Assembly (NCBI GenBank): GCA_016781885.1
Contig: JADDPM010000044.1
Location: 1 to 15,312 of the forward strand
Direction of reading: 5' to 3'
Length of the DNA: 15,312 nt
Source: Rubrobacter sp.
GTDB lineage: Bacteria > Actinomycetota > Rubrobacteria > Rubrobacterales > Rubrobacteraceae
Positions 13,441-15,312 of this stretch are shown here, in pieces (the stretch's first letter is position 1; every line of letters starts with the position of its first letter). The translations under genes were made by a program, and so were the position numbers. The notes beneath the pieces are model-generated. The model saw only the letters and a list, made by a program, of their open reading frames with translations, did not search any database and was not told the origin of the DNA.

Positions 13441-14169
13441 ATGGACAGTATAGAAGATAGGCTGATGGAAGGCAAGAGCGACGCGGTGAGCGGGGTTGGG
13501 GTTTTGGACAGGGCGGTCTCGATCCTCTCGTTCCTCGCGGCTGATGGCCCGGCGAGCGCGGCGGCGGTGGTCGAGGGGACGGGGTTATCGCGGCCGACGG
13601 CTTACCGGCTGCTCTCGGCGCTGGAGATGCATCATCTGGTAACACGCAGGGACGGACATTACTCGCTCGGGGTGCGTCTTCTGGGGTGGGCCGAGGCGGC
13701 AGGGACTGGTTTAGTGGAGCGGGCGCGGCCGGTGTTGGAGAAGTTGAGGGACGTGACCGGGGAGAGCACGCAGTTGTACGTGCGGGAGGGGGACCACCGA
13801 GTATGTGTAGCTTCGGTGGAGCGGGCGACGGGTCTGAGAGACTCGGTGCCGGTGGGAGCCGTGATGCCGCTCTCGCGGGGGTCGGCGGGGAAGGTGTTGC
13901 TCGCGTGGGGAGAAGATGGGGGACGGCCTTACAGAATCGAAGCAGAGGAGTTGGAAGCGGTAAGGGGCCGAGGATGGGCCGGGAGCGTAGCGGAGCGCGA
14001 GGCCGGGGTCGCGAGCGTGAGCGCGCCGGTCTTCGGGCCCGACGGAGGGTTGCGAGCGGCGGTCTCAGCCAGCGGTCCCGTCTCGCGCCTCGGGGAGCGG
14101 CCGGGTGAGCGCCTGGCGGACGAGGTTGTAGCAGCCGCGCGGGAGATAGAGACTGCCCTGAGCTCCTGA
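13441..14169 (+). CDS. IclR-family regulator, NdgR/LtbR-like (leucine biosynthesis regulator)
   Basis: A 242-residue IclR-type regulator. An N-terminal winged helix-turn-helix (about residues 18-80: GVGVLDRAVSILSFLAADGP, GLSRPTAYRLLSAL, YSLGVRLLGWA) is followed by the ligand-sensing domain. Segments such as RDVTGESTQLYVREGDHRVC, GLRDSVPVGAVMPL, RGRGWAGSVAEREAGVASVS and VSASGPVSRLGERPG match, as I remember them, Streptomyces NdgR and Corynebacterium LtbR. Those proteins control leuCD and other amino-acid genes from a position divergent to leuCD. Here the regulator is likewise divergent from the operon carrying leuCD. The ATG at 13441 lacks a Shine-Dalgarno; Met9 (13465) is an alternative start nearer the conserved region. 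It probably represses its own and the leu promoter. Confidence 0.92.
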   Translation: MDSIEDRLMEGKSDAVSGVGVLDRAVSILSFLAADGPASAAAVVEGTGLSRPTAYRLLSALEMHHLVTRRDGHYSLGVRLLGWAEAAGTGLVERARPVLEKLRDVTGESTQLYVREGDHRVCVASVERATGLRDSVPVGAVMPLSRGSAGKVLLAWGEDGGRPYRIEAEELEAVRGRGWAGSVAEREAGVASVSAPVFGPDGGLRAAVSASGPVSRLGERPGERLADEVVAAAREIETALSS

Positions 14170-14176
14170 CGGTCCT

Positions 14177-14210
14177 CGCCCGGCTCTCACCAGAACTTGG
14201 TGCCGGGGCG
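14177..14210 (+). terminator. Large stem-loop after the IclR-type regulator
   Basis: CACCA/TGGTG (14188-14192 and 14198-14202) around GAACT forms an inner stem. CGCCCGG (14177-14183) can pair with CCGGGGCG (14203-14210) with one bulge, extending it across a small internal loop. It begins 7 nt after the stop. There is no T-tract, so termination would be non-canonical. A smaller TGGCC/GGCCA hairpin follows within 14211-14226. Confidence 0.4.
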
Positions 14211-14298
14211 TGGCCTTCGGGGCCAGGGCAGAACCGACGAGGCCGGGTCTTCTGAAAAGTAGGCCCCAAGATTGCAAGGTCTTCACCTCCTTTTCACG

Positions 14299-14323
14299 AA
14301 AAAGCGGCCCCCGAAGGAGCCGC
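14299..14323 (-). terminator. Rho-independent terminator on the minus strand, without a visible gene
   Basis: Read on the minus strand, GCGGCTCC, loop TTCG, GGGGCCGC forms an 8-bp stem (one G-U pair) closed by a stable UUCG tetraloop and followed at once by TTTTT (the A-run at 14299-14303). This is a classical intrinsic terminator for leftward transcription. No leftward gene lies upstream of it before the IS at 14352. It could also fold for the regulator transcript but would lack a T-tract in that direction. Confidence 0.8.
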
Positions 14324-14351
14324 CGATACGTGATTATGTTTCTAGTCTCTT

Positions 14352-14369
14352 ACAGCTTGCGCCAATAGG
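14352..14369 (+). repeat. Left terminal inverted repeat of the IS
   Basis: ACAGCTTGCGCCAATAGG is the exact reverse complement of the last 18 bases of the window. The match ends at base 19 inward. One or more outer bases could belong to the repeat but cannot be tested. Confidence 0.9.
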
Positions 14370-14452
14370 GAGCACGTCTGAATGTAAACGGACATGGATT
14401 GCTCGATCATTCAGGGAGTTGCTGAAGCTTCCCGAGGTGAAGGAGCGTCTCC

Positions 14453-15294
14453 ATGCCCGCAGTGCCACCATACATCATCGAGCCCATCTGGGAACAGTTC
14501 GCTGCCCTTCTGCCTGAAAGAGACGTGAACCATCCGCTTGGTTGCCACCGGCCTCGCATCCCCGACAGGGTGGTCTTCGAGAAGCTCGTCCAAATTCTGG
14601 TGTTCGGCTGCGCCTACTGGCGGATAGCTGATGAGGGATGTTCGGCCACCACGCTGCGTCGTAGGCGCGACGAGTGGATCGAGGAGGGAGCGATGGACGT
14701 ACTCGAAGAGCTTGCCAGGGAAGCTTATGATCGAGCTATCGGCCTCGATCCTTTCGAGGTGGCCGTGGACTGCTGCATCACAAGGCCCCTTGCGGTGGCG
14801 AGAGGGCGGGAAGGAACCCGGTGGACCGGGGGAAGGGAGGCATCAAACGCTCGGTGGCCGTCGACGCCGACGGTATCCCGCACGGGATCATCTCCGCTCC
14901 AGCTAACCGCCATGACTCACCGCTTTTGGCCGAGACTCTGGACAGCGTGGAGGCCGGCTTCGCTGGACCGTTGCCAGAGGGGGCGAGCGTACATCTGGAT
15001 CGCGGCTACGATTCAGACGCTACCCGCGAGCGGTTGGAGGAACGCGCTCTTATCGGCGTGATCTCCGAGAGGGGAAAGCCGGCGCCGCTGGGGGCCACAA
15101 AACGTTGGGTGGTCGAAAGAACCAACTCCTCCTGGCAAAACGCCCACAAAAAGCTGGCGTGGTGCACCGAGCGCGAGGGGCAGGTCATCGATTTCTGGGT
15201 CGCTTTCTCGAACGCGATCATCATTGTGGGCAGGCTCGTCCGAAAAGCCTGGATTCGCTACCGTTGGGAGGGCCGACCTTCCTGCCGACCATGA
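14453..15294 (+). CDS. IS5-family transposase, reading frame split by a -1 shift
   Basis: The first frame (14453-14782, 110 residues) carries the N-terminal IS5 domain: FIIEP-like YIIEPIWEQFAALLPER, HPLGCHRPRIPDRVVFEKL, FGCAYWRIADEGCSATTLRR and the first catalytic Asp106 (VAVDCC). Homology continues one base back, in the frame starting with AAG at 14782: KAPCGGERAGRNPVDRGKGG, KRSVAVDADGIPHGIISAPA, then HLDRGYDSDATRERL (second Asp), KRWVVERTNS (catalytic Glu) and WVAFSNAIIIVGRLVRKA, ending at 15294. The spliced product is about 280 residues, normal for the family. At the joint the sequence is ATC ACA AGG where ATC ACA AAG is expected, so loss of one A explains the break. No canonical slippery heptamer is visible, though programmed -1 shifting occurs in some IS5 groups. 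The ATG has AAGGAG upstream. Confidence 0.88.
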
Positions 15295-15312
15295 CCTATT
15301 GGCGCAAGCTGT
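15295..15312 (+). repeat. Right terminal inverted repeat of the IS
   Basis: CCTATTGGCGCAAGCTGT at the end of the window is the exact reverse complement of 14352-14369. It begins directly after the transposase stop codon. The repeat may continue past the window edge. Confidence 0.9.

Larger units (their letters stand above)
14352..15312 (+). mobile_element. IS5-family insertion sequence
   Basis: An element of at least 961 bp bounded by 18-bp perfect terminal inverted repeats and encoding an IS5-family DDE transposase. The right repeat ends exactly at the window edge, so the true outer boundary and any target-site duplication cannot be confirmed. On the left the bases just outside are CTCTT, preceded by CTAG at 14342-14345. 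The element lies 182 nt after the IclR-type regulator and 28 nt beyond an orphan leftward terminator. Its transposase frame is interrupted, so the copy may be inactive or may rely on frameshifting. Confidence 0.88.

Noticed and set aside
13394..14269. N-terminal extension of the upstream methyltransferase frame to 14269
   Set aside because: It is antisense to the IclR-type gene, Pro/Arg/Ser-rich and motif-free. The ATG at 13393 has a good Shine-Dalgarno and begins the conserved domain.
14170..14351. Additional small gene between the IclR-type regulator and the IS
   Set aside because: Only short unmotivated frames are present. The region is better explained by hairpins and the leftward terminator.
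1..15312. CRISPR array, toxin-antitoxin pair, phage or defence system
   Set aside because: No regularly spaced direct repeats, no small paired reading frames with a typical antitoxin, and no recognisable defence, integrase or phage protein were seen. The only mobile DNA is the IS at the right end.

Overview
The window is a stretch of high-GC bacterial chromosome, most likely from an actinobacterium. A Rubrobacter-like lineage is my best guess. This rests on the GC-rich codon use, the NdgR/LtbR-type IclR regulator divergent from leuCD, the FemAB-like acyltransferase, the tandem DUF427 protein and the actinobacterial style of IS5-family transposase. The assignment is inference; no rRNA or other marker is present.

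Layout. 1-517 (+) is the C-terminal part of an MFS transporter cut by the window edge. 567-1013 (+) is a PrxQ/Bcp peroxiredoxin. It converges on a leftward gene (1045-2154) for a poorly known protein that looks like a beta-propeller. 2275-5131 (-) is a tightly overlapped three-gene operon: SDR oxidoreductase, homocysteine S-methyltransferase-like protein, and adenine deaminase-type deaminase. Upstream of it lies a decayed C-terminal piece of an acetyl-CoA hydrolase/CoA-transferase gene (about 5195-5369). 5538-6341 (-) is a protein made of two DUF427 domains. 6342-7098 has no gene I can support. 7099-8244 (+) is a FemAB/GNAT-like protein, followed by signal peptidase I (+, ending 9078). An AT-rich, hairpin-rich leader then precedes a small secreted RlpA-like protein with a TTG start (9371-9826). 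A strong inverted repeat (9853-9882) separates it from the converging leu operon.

9906-13393 (-) reads as one operon: SAM methyltransferase, second SAM methyltransferase, leuC, leuD, with start/stop overlaps or a 19-nt gap. Divergent from it is an IclR-family regulator (13441-14169) that closely resembles NdgR/LtbR, the known leuCD regulator of actinobacteria. The 47-nt intergenic region holds an inverted repeat with a good match to the LtbR box as I remember it.

The right end (14352-15312) is an IS5-family insertion sequence with 18-bp terminal inverted repeats. Its transposase reading frame is split by a -1 shift. The IS sits just beyond a textbook leftward rho-independent terminator (14299-14323) that has no gene of its own in the window, so the IS may have landed at the 3' end of a leftward gene.

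I did not find a clear new defence, mobile or biosynthetic system. The points most worth a second look are the two methyltransferases between the leu regulator and leuCD, the alternating-hairpin leader of the RlpA-like gene, the SDR/methyltransferase/deaminase operon, and the orphan terminator beside the IS.
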